Below, piece by piece: positions 48,694-61,867 of a stretch of 64,000 nucleotides of DNA; within the stretch, counting starts at the first letter, position 1, and every line of letters starts with the position of its first letter. The notes below the pieces were generated by a model. The model made no database searches, was not told the origin of the DNA, and saw only the letters and a list, made by a program, of their open reading frames with translations. The position numbers and the translations under genes are program-made. This DNA is from Calcarisporiella thermophila CBS 279.70 (lineage: Eukaryota; Calcarisporiellomycota), in contig NW_027192222.1 of the NCBI RefSeq assembly GCF_041956535.1, positions 84,426 through 148,425 on the forward strand. Reading direction: 5' to 3'.

Positions 48694-50490
48694 TTAGCAT
48701 GCTTCTCCTTCTTCTTTGATTAGGATTTGGCTATAGACCAATTCGTTTTCCTCATAGAAACGGTGAACCCCTTCCTCTTCCTCTTCCTCTTCCTCTCCCT
48801 CTTCCGCTTCTTCTTCCTCGAAGACGGACCCCAGTCCGGGCGTCATCTTCCAAAGTTGAAGCAGATCGTGGAGACGGAGGGTGGACTGCTCATCCTCTTC
48901 CTCCTCCTCTGCAACCTCTACTCCCGCCGGAACTTGCTCTTCCGCCTCCCTTATTTCCTGGCTGCTCGCCAATGCTTGGGTTTCCGGGCTGTTTTCATCA
49001 AGAGCCATGGCGCTGTCTCTATTAATCAATTTGCGAATCGGGTCGAGGCTCAGCTGCGAGCCCACTGCAAAATCCCACAACTGAGATGGACATTTGATGA
49101 AAAATGCGGGGGGCGGCGTTGATGCTGGTTGATGCATTGGAAATCTATGGTTCAACGGAGATTGGATGTGGTGGAGCCCAAGCTGCTTGACTAGACGGCT
49201 GGGGGCATTCGCTTTGCGGAGGAAAGGGTGGAGGAGGAGTCTGGACGCCGTGGAGCCTATCCAAAGACCATCCACAATGTAGTGAGTCGGTAGCGATGCG
49301 TCTATGACAGTTGTACTTACGTCGCCTTGGGTCCGTCCGCAAGCAGAGGGAGGTAAAGGCTTCAAACTCGGAAGAGTAATACCACGTGCACCTGGACATG
49401 TCAAGGCGCGGAGGGTCTTTTGTTGTTATTTGTCGAATCAATTGTCGGTCATTCAGCCTTCTGGAGTAGACTTTATCCCCGTAGGCAAACTCCAGGGCCA
49501 CCATTCCTAGGCTCCAAATATCCGCGCGACCATCGAACGGCTTCCCTTGCAGTAACTCCGGGCTCGAATAGCGGATGGTTCCAGCATATCTTTGCGGCTG
49601 CGCGGCCTCTTCCAGCGTGCAGCTCAACCCGAAATCTCCTAGTTTCAAGCATCCGTTCTCGTCGAGAAGCATGTTGCCTGGTTTGATATCGCGGTGCACC
49701 ATTCCTTGAGCATGCAGATAAGCAAGGCCTTCAAGCGCCTGTTTCATCAATGTCGCCAGCGGTGCCTCGGTCAATCCCCAGTAAAACATGGGAAGGAGAC
49801 GGAGATTGCTGCAGGAACCGTATTTCATATACGGGGTGACGATATACAGATAGTCGGTGTTGACAAACGAGGTAAGCAAGGGTAGGAGATTGGGGTGGGA
49901 GCATGACCGCATTATCTTGACTTCTTTCTGAAAGAGCAACGCGAAATTGCACCGGGGTGAGTACTTTCAGATCCACGGTGCAGGAGGAAGCTTATTTACT
50001 TACGCTGACGGCATCCAACCAGTGGATCTTGTCATGGCAGTTCTCTAAATTGATGCGCTTAATGGCAACGGGCTCCCCACGATAGAGCGCCAAGTACACC
50101 TTGGACGACGCTCCCTGGCCTATTGTGACCACATATTTAGCGCGATGCTCCCATATATGACTGAACGAAATAAGGGCCCTTACCGAGACCTTGAATTATC
50201 TTGTAATCGGCCTTATCGGTCGAGTATTCCTCCGCCACTTCCTTGTCCTTTTTCTTCCTTTTGCGCGCTAAATTGGTCAAAAGGGCGATGAATTTCCGTT
50301 GGCGGAGGAGGGAGGAGGCAGAGGAGGAGGAGGAGGAGGAATTAGACGAGGAGGTGGAGGAAGAGATGGTGCGATGCTTTGCAAGAGAGGATGGCTGGAA
50401 TTGGCGTTGGAGAAAGCCGATCGGGTTGGTGGCCTGAGGTGGAAGACTACTGTCGGAGGAGAGGAAATGCGGGCCAAGTTCCGGAATCAT
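48694..50490 (-). CDS. STE20/GCK-like Ser/Thr protein kinase
   Basis: Four exons (50490-50184, 50119-50004, 49927-49321, 49256-48694) give 530 residues. A Ser-rich N-terminus (about 60-85) precedes YKIIQGLG-QGASSKVYLA (Gly loop, split by intron 1), EPVAIKRINLE (VAIK Lys), HPNLLPLLTSFV, MVHRDIKPGNMLLDE (catalytic loop), KLGDFGLS (DFG), AGTIRYSSPELLQG (activation segment/APE), ADIWSLGMVALEFAYG, and TDPRRRSTASRLLLHPFLRK, the classic subdomain XI and end of the domain. This order resembles GCK-VI (OSR1/SPAK) kinases. RYSSPE replaces the usual WMAPE. The C-terminal 190 residues hold a Pro-rich part and long Glu runs. Targets are unknown. Confidence 0.88.
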
Positions 50491-51424
50491 TGCGGAGGTC
50501 TCGCTGGAGAAAGGAAATTGAAGCGTGGAGGCGGCAGAATCACAAGGATAAATACCAGTTGATAATTGTTAAGTTAGAATGCTGGGTTTCCAGCGGGAGA
50601 TAAGTTACGAATAAATAGAGGGTGGAGCGGAACAGAGGGGGGCAGTGTAGGGCGCCAAAGAGGAGGCGAATGCGGGGAGAGAAAATGCGGGAAGAGAGAG
50701 AATGCGGTTTGAGAAAGGGGGTTCGTGAGTCAAAAATTTCTTAGAGATAGTGCGGGGAAATCCCCATTCATTACGGGCAGGTGACAGCTTTTCCTCGTAA
50801 AAAAAAGGAAAAAATCGCTGGTTCGCGCGGGCGAGGTCGAGCAGCAACGTGGGCTTTCAGCTCGCTGGAAATCCAGCAGAAAAACAGAAATTCGGCAGCC
50901 GTGTGTCGAAGTTTAACCGGGTGGAGATAGGAATGGTCGCGGGAGATTAGGATTCAAGGTTTGTCATATCTCTCCCCCTCAGCCGCAGCCTTCACACCCC
51001 TCCTAGGCCTTTCTTGGCTCAGGCTGTGCCACGCCTGACCATGCCGGGAATGCCGCAGTGGGCTCGCCGGCTGCCCATCTCCGTTGATCGCACTTTCCCC
51101 TTGGAGGCGGCGAAACGTGGGACAAGCAATAAAATCCTGGGTTTCGATGGGACAAGTGAGACCACTCGAAGATGTCTGAGGGACCGTGCACCCGAATTTC
51201 TACCAGACTTTTCCTGGAACCAAAGAGGGGCGGCCGTAAAGAAAACCTCGGATTACCTAACCGCTCTCCCCTCTTGCCTCTTATCTCCCTTCCCCCGCGC
51301 TTCTCCCTCAACCAGCATTTTCCCGCACCATTCCTTTCCCATTCCCTCATCACATCTCTACCATTCGCTCATTTTCGTTCGTTAGCGCGTCTTCTTGCCC
51401 GTTAATGCAATTATAGCCATTCCA
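50491..51424. other. Divergent promoter region kinase / membrane protein
   Basis: About 930 bp, GC-richer than other spacers. From about 51290 to 51385 the plus strand is strongly pyrimidine-rich and ends TTCGTTAG, which looks like a 3' splice site, so an upstream exon of the next gene may be hidden here. I could not identify it. Confidence 0.45.
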
Positions 51425-53341
51425 ATGGACAAGCGTGCCGGAAACGATCGTAAGCGGAGGCGCAAGAACAAGGCCTCAATTGAAACCGATACTTTTATCG
51501 TAGAAAAGGAGAAGTCCACCGGCAAGCGTGGGGGTAAGAAAGACAAAAAGAAGAATAAGAAGAATCCTGCCGTTCTTTCGGATGCGGTGACTGGTGCACC
51601 GACGCCGAAAGTGGAAGCGCTATCGCAACAGGGGGAGGCTGAGAACGGTAGCGCGTTTGAGGTGGAGAAGGAGCCCGCTCCCCAGAAAGATAACGGAGAG
51701 TCAGAGGAACAAGATAAAGGCGACAATGGTGACAACAAGGAGGGTGAGGAAGAGAACGAGAAATCAAAGGAGGAGGACGGCGAAGGCAGTTCTGGGTCCG
51801 ACGAAGAAGACAAGAATAATGAAGAGGGGGGTGCTTTTGAAGTTGAAAAGGAGGATTCAGAGGACGAGAAGCAGGGCAGAGAAGAGGAAACGAAGGACAG
51901 CGTTCCGCAAACGGAGGTGGCCGAGCCGACCAACACCCCAATCTTCTCTCTGCTTCCTACGCCAAGCACAACCATCATGCCCACCCTGACCCCTCTTTTC
52001 CCCTCTCCTTCCTCGGATACGCCCGCCATGCCCACGAACTCTGAGCTAGCCTGCACCCAAGACCCTAACAATGCCACGTTGCTCGGCTGTATGGCAGATT
52101 ACATGTACTGTGACGAGGGCTCGCGCATCTGTCTCCCTAAACTCACGGCGGGCGCTAGCTGCACCATGGACAAGCAGTGCTCCACCGAGAACTGCGCGGG
52201 CGGCTTTTGCTCGGACAAGCAGTTGGGCGGAAAGTTTCTCCGAGTGAGCAATGATTACAACGGGAGCATGAATGGAGACGGCCCAGCCGCTGGATTAGAT
52301 GTTGGAAAACTAAGCGGCGCCATCATCGGAGCCGTCCTTGGCGTGGCGCTGCTGGTACTCGGGGTGCGACAAGTTCGTAAGTTCCGCAGTGGTAGCCAGC
52401 GCGCTCCTGAAAATGCGCTGCACAATGCCCCCAAGGGGGGAGGCGCTACCCGAAGTCTTCCTTCTCGGGACAATCCGCCCTCATTCTATCCCGGCTTTCC
52501 TGGCCAGCAATCGAACAAACTATCGTACGCATATAATACGCGCGCTCTTGACTCATCCCTTACCCCCCAGAACGGGGGACACGAGGTCGCGCCTTTTGCT
52601 TCCCCCCTGAAGGAATTCGAGTCGGTCGATCTCGGCAAGAACAGCCAATACGGCGAGCTGCGCGTGGTGAACAACCTGGGCGTAGACATTGACTGGAGCA
52701 CCTCGGACGAGAGTGGTGTCGGCGGGCGCTCGACAATTCGAACCAGCGCTCGGATGTCGAAATACAACTTTTTGACGCAAGCTATCTCGCAGATGCGGGG
52801 TAGTCAGTCGTCGGTGGGTAGCAATGGCCCTGGTGGCTATCGCGACTCGGACTTGCAGGAGGGAAGAGACTACTCCGCAAACAGCTCATTTTACGTCGCA
52901 GAGGAGTCCTCGAGGTTACATGAAGGTCGGCACGACCACCCCTCGTCTCGAGTCACCTCCGCCTACGGCGACCAGAGCCGGCGCTCAGTCAGAACCGATT
53001 CCTCCTCCCTCCTCTCGCACTACTTCGGAAAGGGCACCTTCGCACTCACCCCACAGCCCCCGCAGCAAGTTCACCCCAACCAGCCCAATCCTGACGCGAT
53101 CCCACGCTTCACCTTTGCCTCGATGGCGACCGGCATTCAGTCGCATTCCGAACTCCCGGCGGGCGAGATGAGCTATGCCGACTTCGGCACTCAGGCGCCG
53201 CCTCCCGCATACCATCCCGACCAGGAAGATCTGGGCGAAGAGTTCCGCCGCGGGAAATACGAGACCTCCCTGGAGGATATGGTGACAGCGCTTGAGCGCC
53301 ATCCACAGGACAACCATAAGTACCAATACGGCTATTTCTAA
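51425..53341 (+). CDS. Single-pass membrane protein with Lys/Glu-rich region and Cys-rich segment
   Basis: From ATG 51425 the frame gives 638 residues. Residues 1-170 are very basic then acidic, with a recurring (T/A)F(I/E)VEKE motif at three places (FIVEKEKS, FEVEKEPA, FEVEKEDS). A Pro/Thr stretch follows, then a cysteine-rich segment (LACTQDPNNATLLGCMADY, CDEGSRICLPKL, CTMDKQCSTENCAGGFCSD), a membrane helix (LSGAIIGAVLGVALLVLGV) and a long Ser/Pro-rich tail. That is the layout of a fungal surface sensor, with the Cys segment outside. But no signal peptide is present at this ATG. The open frame extends upstream to 51386 right after TTCGTTAG, coding RVFLPVNAIIAIP, which suggests a spliced 5' exon with the signal. 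No family is recognised. Confidence 0.65.
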   Translation: MDKRAGNDRKRRRKNKASIETDTFIVEKEKSTGKRGGKKDKKKNKKNPAVLSDAVTGAPTPKVEALSQQGEAENGSAFEVEKEPAPQKDNGESEEQDKGDNGDNKEGEEENEKSKEEDGEGSSGSDEEDKNNEEGGAFEVEKEDSEDEKQGREEETKDSVPQTEVAEPTNTPIFSLLPTPSTTIMPTLTPLFPSPSSDTPAMPTNSELACTQDPNNATLLGCMADYMYCDEGSRICLPKLTAGASCTMDKQCSTENCAGGFCSDKQLGGKFLRVSNDYNGSMNGDGPAAGLDVGKLSGAIIGAVLGVALLVLGVRQVRKFRSGSQRAPENALHNAPKGGGATRSLPSRDNPPSFYPGFPGQQSNKLSYAYNTRALDSSLTPQNGGHEVAPFASPLKEFESVDLGKNSQYGELRVVNNLGVDIDWSTSDESGVGGRSTIRTSARMSKYNFLTQAISQMRGSQSSVGSNGPGGYRDSDLQEGRDYSANSSFYVAEESSRLHEGRHDHPSSRVTSAYGDQSRRSVRTDSSSLLSHYFGKGTFALTPQPPQQVHPNQPNPDAIPRFTFASMATGIQSHSELPAGEMSYADFGTQAPPPAYHPDQEDLGEEFRRGKYETSLEDMVTALERHPQDNHKYQYGYF

Positions 53342-53764
53342 CCGTCACGGGCAACCTCTCCTATTTCATGCATATTCCAATGTTAATATCCTAGTCAATT
53401 CTCTCATTTGATTGGATGCCATATCTTGATCACCCACCAAGTATAATCATTTCAAGCTGTCTAATGTCATCTTTCTCTTTATTTCCTTTTATGCTTGCTA
53501 TTTGGTATTTCACATGTGTAAGGCTTGTTCATTGTTTTCCAATGTAGTTGTTTCCAAAGTCATAGAAAATCGTTCTTTTTTTTTTAATAAAAAGAATCTA
53601 AGGAGGTCTTTATATTTAGGCAATGTTAAATTGGAAAATAAAATAAAATAAAAAAACAAGACGATAAAAATAGCAGTAGGAAGAGGTGCGATAAAAAATA
53701 CATTTAAGAAGAAGGTAGAAAGAGCATGTATGCATTGACAAAAAGAACCAAGGAGAGGCCGCTT
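53342..53764. other. Convergent intergenic region
   Basis: About 420 bp between the membrane-protein gene and the end of TOR; holds A/T homopolymers (53578-53586) and no gene. Confidence 0.4.
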
Positions 53765-56700
53765 TTACCAAAACGCGCACCATCCGATATAGCACTGGCA
53801 CAGGTTCTCGATGGACACGGCTTGCTGGATGAGTTTGTCGACCTGAGTGGCCACGTCCAGGTTGACGGTGGATTTGAAGTCTCGCCCCGTCAGCTTGTTC
53901 GACACGCGGTTCAAGACCGCGACCGCCCGAAGATTCTTGCCCTCGTCGAACTCCATGTTGATCAGCTCGTTCTCGTTTCGCTGCACCTTCCGGTGGTCCA
54001 CGTTGCCCCCCGCGTCGACCCCCGCCACCGCGCCACCCCCGCCATTGATGAGGCTGCGCGCTTGGTTGCCCTTTTGACCGCCTCCCTTACCATCTCGCTG
54101 CCTATCATTCGGAAGGAAGACTCTAAAGTTCAACAGGGGATCGTACACAAACGCCTCGAGCACCGCCATCAACGACTCCTTGTTTTCGCGCAGCACGCGC
54201 ATCGTATGCTCGCACGTGATTCGGAAGCTGCCCTCGATGCCGGACACCTCCATGGCATTGACGAGCATGCGCGTCAAGCGGAAGGGGATTCTCTCGGGGA
54301 ACTTTTCGCGGTTCATGGCCACCTCGAAGCAGTCGCCAAAGTCGATGTGTACCACGTTGCCCGTGGTGCGCTCGATCATCAGGTTGGACGGGTGCCGATC
54401 GCCCAGGCCGAGGATGTAGCCGACCATGGACATGACCGCCAGCGAGCGTGTGTAGTTCGTGCGACGCTCGAGCCAGGACTCCGAGTTTTTGCTCTTCAGC
54501 CACAGGACGCGATAGAGGTCCTGCCCCGTCGTGTTGTCAAGGGCGTACTCGAACACCTCCACCTTCTGCAGCAGACTCAGGTTGTCGTAGTCGGGAGCCA
54601 TCGAGAGCATCAGTCGGTGTTCGATGTTCAGCAGGATGGACCGCGTGTCTCGATACTCGCGTATCAGAGCATGCATAGTGTCCGTGTACGGCACCCACCC
54701 GATCAAGCCCGAGTTCGGCGACAGCGGCGTCACAGAATATCTCACGATTCTCAGGTGTCTTCGGTATGTCTCCACATCGCCCAATAAGAGGGCGTTCACC
54801 AACTCAAACACTTGCATGACCCTCTCGTCGAGTCGCAGATCCTCTCGCCCCTTCAAAAGGTACTGATACTGGTTGCCGTCCATGCCCTTGATGGTCATCT
54901 TGCGCGGCCGCTGTTTCGAGGAAATCACTGAGAGTTTGGGAGCAAACGAGGCTATCCGAACGACCGGCTCTCCACTCCGGTAGGTGCCAGGCACAGCAAG
55001 GTCCAGGTCACGTGCCACCTCGAGTTTGGGAGAGACGAACTTGAGCTCCAAAAGATTCAGCTGGGGGATCTGCTTGCTGACCCGCCGGAACACCTGATAG
55101 TATAGGTCCCACGCATGGTTGAGGTCGTTGATGTCCATTGTCTCTTTGTATCGTCGGCACCAGTCCTGCGCTTCTTGTAAATCCTGCCCGTAAGCTTGTA
55201 TGAAGGTCATCTCGTTAATCGTTTCGCTTCCCCGCCCCAGGAGCTGATGCAGAGGCTCCAGCGTCGAGAACATCCCTTCAATGTTGTGCTCTGCGAAATA
55301 GAGCCTCGAAGCCTCTTCTAGGCCCTCGTGCCACATCTCGTGCCATAGAATCGCAACCCGCACCAACTCTTGACTCACAAGCAAGGCCTGCTCCACCAGG
55401 GTTGGGTGGTAAGAGCGCAGCTTTTCGATGATGCTGATGGCCGCGTTTTTGCGCACAATATTGGGGGATTTACTGGCCACCATGATAGAGTACAGTAAAG
55501 CCTGCGGATGGGCACGGCCGAGGTCACAAAGCAGCTGATGGATGAGTTTGCGCACAGTGGGGTTCGGCGCATGGATGCGCGCGATGAGCTGGGGAACCAC
55601 TTGGAGCCAGGTGTCTATATTGACGGTATTGAATCCCTCCATGATGGCGTGATAAACATCCTGCTGCGACCCATGCTTAAACCAAAGCGTGAGCAATCGG
55701 AGTGTGTCCTGGAGGGAGTTTTTCTTGCAGAGGGCAATGGAGCGGAAGAACCCTTGTACCGCCGGTACGATATGCTGCGCCAGCATATTCGGCTGGGCTT
55801 CCTCCCTCTCATTCTCATAGTGCTTGATCACTTCGTAGTTGGCCAGCGCCCAAGCATGCCATGCCTTGTACCAATTTTCATCGAAGTGGGTGGCAAGTGC
55901 ATAGGATCGCAAGATATCGGGAATGGTGTCCTCTCGCCAGCGATCTTGCAGCGCCACCTGCCATTGCCCTTGCTTCAAATAGCAGCGGGCTAGCAGACGG
56001 ATGCATTCCTCGGATTCGCTCTGAGCCCATACCATGCTCAGTGATGCATCGCGCCCCTCTCCCGTGCTCAAGCCAAGCTCCTGGTATAATCGGTTGGCAT
56101 ATTTTCTCAGGTAGTCCAGGGTGGCTTGTCGCGACTCGCGTGACACATCCGACGCCCACATCTGCTTCAGCCGCGAATACACTACTTGGGGCGGGGCATT
56201 TGTGGAGATGGGATCCTCAATCAGTGCGGGATCGTTTCCTAGAATATTCATGAGAGTCTTCTCCGCCCGCGAGAACCGCCCATTTTTGCGACACAAATTG
56301 GCGAACTTGATCCACATCGCCATGTCTTCCTGCGGGCTTATGACAAGCGCCCGCACTTTGAGAATACGCTGCCACACTTCAACGCTGCGCTGCGTACCCT
56401 TTAGTCGCTTCATCCATGTTTTGCGGGTCACCGCCTGGCGTTCAGGCTGATAGGCATTACGCTTGTACGCAATAATCTCTTCAAGCTCTGCCAGCATCTG
56501 GATTCGAACAATGACATTATAGGCTCGATTGTAGCTTTCGCTCAACAAGGCCGTGAGCTCTGTATCCAGCAGGTTTCTTGTCTTATCGATGTACATAGCT
56601 GCCTCGTCGAACTGGTCTCGATGGACGGAGAGGATTGCGCGGAAGAAGGCGTAGTTGGGAGTGTCAGGCTTCATTGCCACTATATACTTGTCTATTCTAT

Positions 56701-59700
56701 CCCACTGCCCAATACCCCATGCAGCCGTTGCGGCAAGCGGCGCGATATTAAGGCGGTATTCCGCAGTCGCGTAGGGCCACTTCTCTTGCGCGAGCTGGGA
56801 CAGCGCATCCCATTCACCGAGCGCTTGCAAGCATCTCATCCGCCCAAATGCGGCTTCGAAATTGTTCGGATCTTCCTGCTGCTTACGTTCGTAAGCTTCA
56901 AGAGCAACATCCCAGCGCCCCAGCTCCTCGTACCAATACTCCTTAAGTTCGATGTTCAGGTGCTTCTGCCCGTAAATAAGAATCCCGTTGGCGGCATCCG
57001 GCATCTGCAGCTTCTGATTGTAGTGGATAAGCTTTTCCACGGTGCTCTGCTGGTATGGGTCGCCCATAAACTCGAGCTCCTTATAGTGGAGCGCCTTTGC
57101 AAATGCTTGGCATTTCGTGGCATATAGGCCAAGCGCCTGATTCTCAATCCCAAGGGTTTTCTCGTCATGCTCCATGAATTCGGCCAAATTCAAGAGCTGC
57201 TGCATGATCTCCGGCACATTTGAGGCAAGTGCGGTTTTCAGCGCACCCACCAATTCGTTCTGAAAGTCGCGATCCAGTTCCAGCCAACAGGAGACAAAGG
57301 CCGAGTTGAACAATTCTTTGGAAAGAGGCTGGTAGACGTTTGCAAGCTTCGCACATGCACGCAATGCTTGAGAAGGCGATTCTTTAAGTAGCTCCTCTGA
57401 GAAATGGCGCATCCACTCGATCCAGTCCTCCTTGGTCGACCGCTGCGTCGTATCCCAGGCACGTTTCAGAAGCTGTTGGTTGACGCGCAACCCACGGGGG
57501 TTGTCTATTTCAGAGACCGGAAGAGATTCGTCGGGGGTGAAATCAGTATAGTTCTCGTCGGTCGAGAGGGTTGCTGGCTCGACAGGCAACGGCTCATTGT
57601 TGCGAATTTTATTCACAAGCATGTTGTAGAGCGGGTGATGGATCCGTTGATGCTGGATAATTGCGTCAATGGTCGGAATAAAAATGGCATAGGATTCCCC
57701 TAGTTGGGTTGCAAACGAGCAGAGCGTGTCCATCGCCACCTGCCGCAATTCTACAGGACCAGTTGCTAGTACTCTTGTGAGTGCGTGCACAATCCGCGCG
57801 GAATATTCCGCCAAGTTTACGCGGCGACTCAATTGTCTAATCGTCAGGATAGCTACCCTGCGCACAGACACCGGCGCTTCCACTTTTTCAAACAGATTCA
57901 CAATAACGGGCGCAACTAAATGCAAATATTCCTCCAAATTCGGACCAAAAATGGCAAGCGCTTGTAGAGCTTTGAGAGTCATCTCCCGACCAGGCGTGCG
58001 GTCGGTCTCAAAAATCTGGAGCATGAATGGGAGCAGCTCGGGGAGATAGATTTTGAACTCTCCATCCATTGCGACAGCAATCGACTCGACCAAGGAAATG
58101 ATGTTGATTTGCACGTTGTCGCGGGAATTCCAGAAATCGCGAACAAGATTAAATATATCACGGATGAAACCACGAATATGCTGCTTCACGATGGAAACAA
58201 GAATGCTCAGTTGTTTGAAGTAGAAATCAAGGACAGTCCGCGGTTGACAGGTGCGTACAATCTCGATTAAGGCAGGAATAATCTAGAAGCAAGATGGTCA
58301 ATACTCACATTACGATTCAAAATCGATAATTATTAATAGAAAAGGCTGAAGGCAATACATACTTGAGGCAAGAAGGATACGCATTTGAGTCCCATTGTCT
58401 GAAATATATGGCTTACAGATTCGACCACGTAGAAGTGATATAAAGAGAGGGTGGGATCACGCAGAATTTTCATAAGCGATGTAATGACCACGGTGGGATA
58501 ATACTCCTCAGAAGATGGGCCAATTCCTTGCATCAACAAGGCAACGTCGGTATTCGTGGACTTTGGATCCGTTTTACTGTCAATGGCACCAGATACTGTG
58601 TTCTAACGTGACAAAAAAAATAACAGTGGAGGTGAGTGATAGTCATCTCCGGAACGCGAAATTTTCTCTGCTTACCCGCTGCTGATATGGATCCAATGCA
58701 CCCAAGATCCCAATCAGTTTCATTGTTTCTCGCCGAATTGAGAAGTTCTGCTCCTGCCTCAGGAAGTTCAAGAGCACGGGTAATAACATCGGATATTTGA
58801 CATAGGGATCCACTACAAATCCTGTATTGCTCGCTAGATGACCCAGGGTGCGAAGCGCTGCGTCGCGTTTTGTGGTTGAGCTTTGGTCCTGCAGCGTCTC
58901 CATGATGATCGGCATCAAATCCTCTAAGAATGGGATCAAATCCTCTCCTCCAACTCGTGCAAGCTCGCTCAACACTGAAAACACGCTTGCCACCACGCTA
59001 GGACTAGGATCCTTCGCTCTTGGCAATAACACCTTAACAATTGGCTCCACGTACGGCTTAACTAATCTCTGGCCCGCTGCAACTAATAATCCTAGCAGTT
59101 TCGCCGCCTCCTCTTTGTTGCGGCTGACAGTAGAATATTGCAGCTCCATCAGCAGTTGGATGAGCGTCTTACGCAACGAAGGCATAATATGCGCTGGATT
59201 GTGCTGGGTCAATCGTCCAATAATCGCAATCGCCCTCTCTCGGATTTCAAACACCTCGTCATTAAGTGCAATAAAGAGCGCGCGGATATTTTCCGCTTGC
59301 GCTAAATGACGGTCAAACACTTCATCAAGCGAGGAAAGTACACATGCTCGTATTGTTGGATCTAGGAAACCACATAAGACATCAATTGTCTGAAAGCAAT
59401 TTTCCCAAGCAAGCTATGAATAAAACCTGTATCCGCAATACCGACTGCTAATAATTTCTCGAGGACCTGGCCAACAATCTGCACTGCATGGCTACTCACT
59501 TGGTGACATATGGGGTCATGGCGGAAGAGTTGGCAACAGGTAAGTGCCGCAGCCTTCCGAACCTCAGGCGAAGTGTCATCTAGGTAGAGAAGAACTCTCT
59601 CTTTGACAAACTCACTGAGCGAATGATCTACGTATTACCAGACGTGTAAGCACTTTTTACACAAATCTAAAAAGGTTTGCACCTGGTATACACACCCTTG

Positions 59701-61637
59701 AAGTCAAAGGTAGCCAAAGTATTAAGCGCTAAAGTAATCATTCCTGTGTCTCGGCTACCTAGCTGTAGGTCGCGGAGTCCGGTTTGAATATTCGTGGTTG
59801 AGACTGTAGGGGCACCGGGTTGTCGATACGGCTGCCCACTTAAAATAATGGCCAGCATATTTAATAGGTTTTCTGATATATGAAAACATCAATCTTTTAG
59901 AAGATATAAATACACTACAAAAAAAAGCCCAAATTTACCTTGGATGCTTGGTAACAAAGGGGGTATATGCTTTGAGAGCTCAACAAGAGCTTTCCGCAGC
60001 TCATCACTCAATCCACATGCAAACATAATATCCAAGAGTTCGTTTGCATGCTTAGAAAACGTTTGCCCAAGAGCTTCGGCTAACATACTGATACATTTAA
60101 AGAGAGCAGCCTCTAGTTCCTTGCGATTACGGCTGAAGTGGATTGTTAGTATTTCAGGTAGAGATTCATATTTTGTTGAAATACGCGATATCGCTTACGT
60201 TTTTACAACAAACGCCTCTTTGATATGGGTCACAATCGTATCTGCATAAGGGGCAATATTTCGCCCCACTCGCACTGCCACCTCCCCAATGATGAAAAAT
60301 GCTAGAGGTCTCTCGCGTTCTCGCTCTCGTTTTATTTGCCCTGTTAAAAGCGTCATGCACTGGAGCAGATACATTTCCACAAACTCGTCTGTGTTGTACT
60401 CGGCAAGAGTGGGTATTAATAGGATGACGGTTCGACGGATAAGTGCGTCGCGATGGTCCTTGTAACGAAGTACTATTTCGCACACCTCAACGTACTTATC
60501 TCTCATGAACTTGTAAATAGCGTAGTAAAAAGGTGTTAGAATGCTCAGTGCACCTGCAAAATTTAGAATAATATTTACCATTCCAGCATGTTTCAGCAGC
60601 TCCCGGTAGGTTAATAATGACCCATGGATGCAGTCAGTTGTATTTAATTTCATATTCTTGTCTGCTTCGTCCAGCACTCTGCTGTACCACTGCATTTTTG
60701 AAGGGGTCTGACGCTGGTCAATAATGGCTAAACAAGCGCTAAGCGCTTCCGCTGCCGCCTCCCGCACCGAGAGTTTAGCATCGCGAAGAGCAACCCATAT
60801 TAATTCGAGAAACTGAGAGACAAATGCATAGAATAGTGTAGGTGTCTGATAGGCAAGCTCTCGTAATAGAAGCACGGCACCCAGTCGCTTGTTTTCGTTG
60901 CTGTCAGTGGTTGAGAGAAGCATAGTAGATACATCTATTTGGAGTTCAAAACCGGAGGCTCAGCCCATCCACTCCCCTATTCCAAAACATGTGCCAGTAA
61001 TCAAACCTTGTAAATATTCAAAGGCGCGTCTCATTTCAAACTCTACAATCTCGAGAGTCAAACTAGGATTTGTGACTGCAACATGAGCTATTATTGGATA
61101 AGCAGATCCAAGTGTGTGCGCATGAAGTGTAAATTAGTTCATAATTCGATCTGCATAGTTCAAAGGGCTTAATTTTACCCGTAGCTTTAGCTGCCAGATG
61201 CATTAGCTTTGAATCATTACTCGGTATAACCATGCGTAAATAGTTCGTAAATCGCGATATTAGTCGCGTGTTATCTGAGAAGAAATCTACCAAATTATCT
61301 AGAAAGAGAACAAAAAAAGTTCATAATTATTCGCGTTCATGCTCCCTCTGCAGCTCCTCAATGGCAAATTACCAATAGCTAACACTCCGCCCATCTTATC
61401 CACTACATCTGGACTGTTGATCAAATCCACCACTCCCTGGTTGATCACCTCTGTGAGCTTCTGCAAATTTTCCACGCTGGTCTCCCGCAGCAATATTGCG
61501 ACATGGGCTTGGAGCTCGGCAACGGCGCGCTCACGCTGATCATCTTGCCTTGTCCGTAATCGTTTAAATAAGAGGTCGAGTCTGGGAAATTTTCTGTCAT
61601 GAGAGGGGGCAGTTGTGCCCGCGTGAACTGATGTCAT
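53765..61637 (-). CDS. TOR: TOR phosphatidylinositol-kinase-related protein kinase
   Basis: Eleven exons (61637-61373, 61298-61179, 61087-61007, 60934-60579, 60509-60199, 60132-59939, 59872-59696, 59627-59427, 59361-58676, 58602-58363, 58282-53765) join in phase to 2382 residues, the normal TOR length. Layout: N-terminal HEAT repeats ([40 protein letters not shown]), FAT domain (exon 11 start), FRB ([30 protein letters not shown]), kinase domain with [15 protein letters not shown] (catalytic loop) and [11 protein letters not shown] (DFG), and FATC ending [14 protein letters not shown] is the nutrient-sensing core of TORC1/TORC2. The FRB residues that contact FKBP-rapamycin (Ser in EEASRLYF, Trp in HAWD) are present. 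A Gly-rich 60-residue insert lies between kinase and FATC. One intron (60578-60510) is in frame and easily left in. Divergent from CWC24. Confidence 0.97.
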
Positions 61638-61867
61638 ATATAAAAATGCTATTCACGGAGACGTATGAGTGAGAGATTCCTTCCAGAAGAGTGGCAAAAA
61701 CGGTGCGGAGGGAGTTAATGTCGATAAGAAATGGTCGGTCAAGATAATAAAAATTTTTCGAGCACTTTTTCATTAATGTGTGGCTTAAAATACGTGACTG
61801 TGACCACATGAACAATTTTGAGCCTATATATTTTTTGGATTATTTTTCGATTGAGTACATTAGAACC

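Noticed and set aside
53726-54787. Plus-strand 353-codon frame over the TOR kinase/FATC region
   Set aside because: His/Val/Arg-rich reverse reading of a GC-rich, strongly conserved kinase domain; no protein features.
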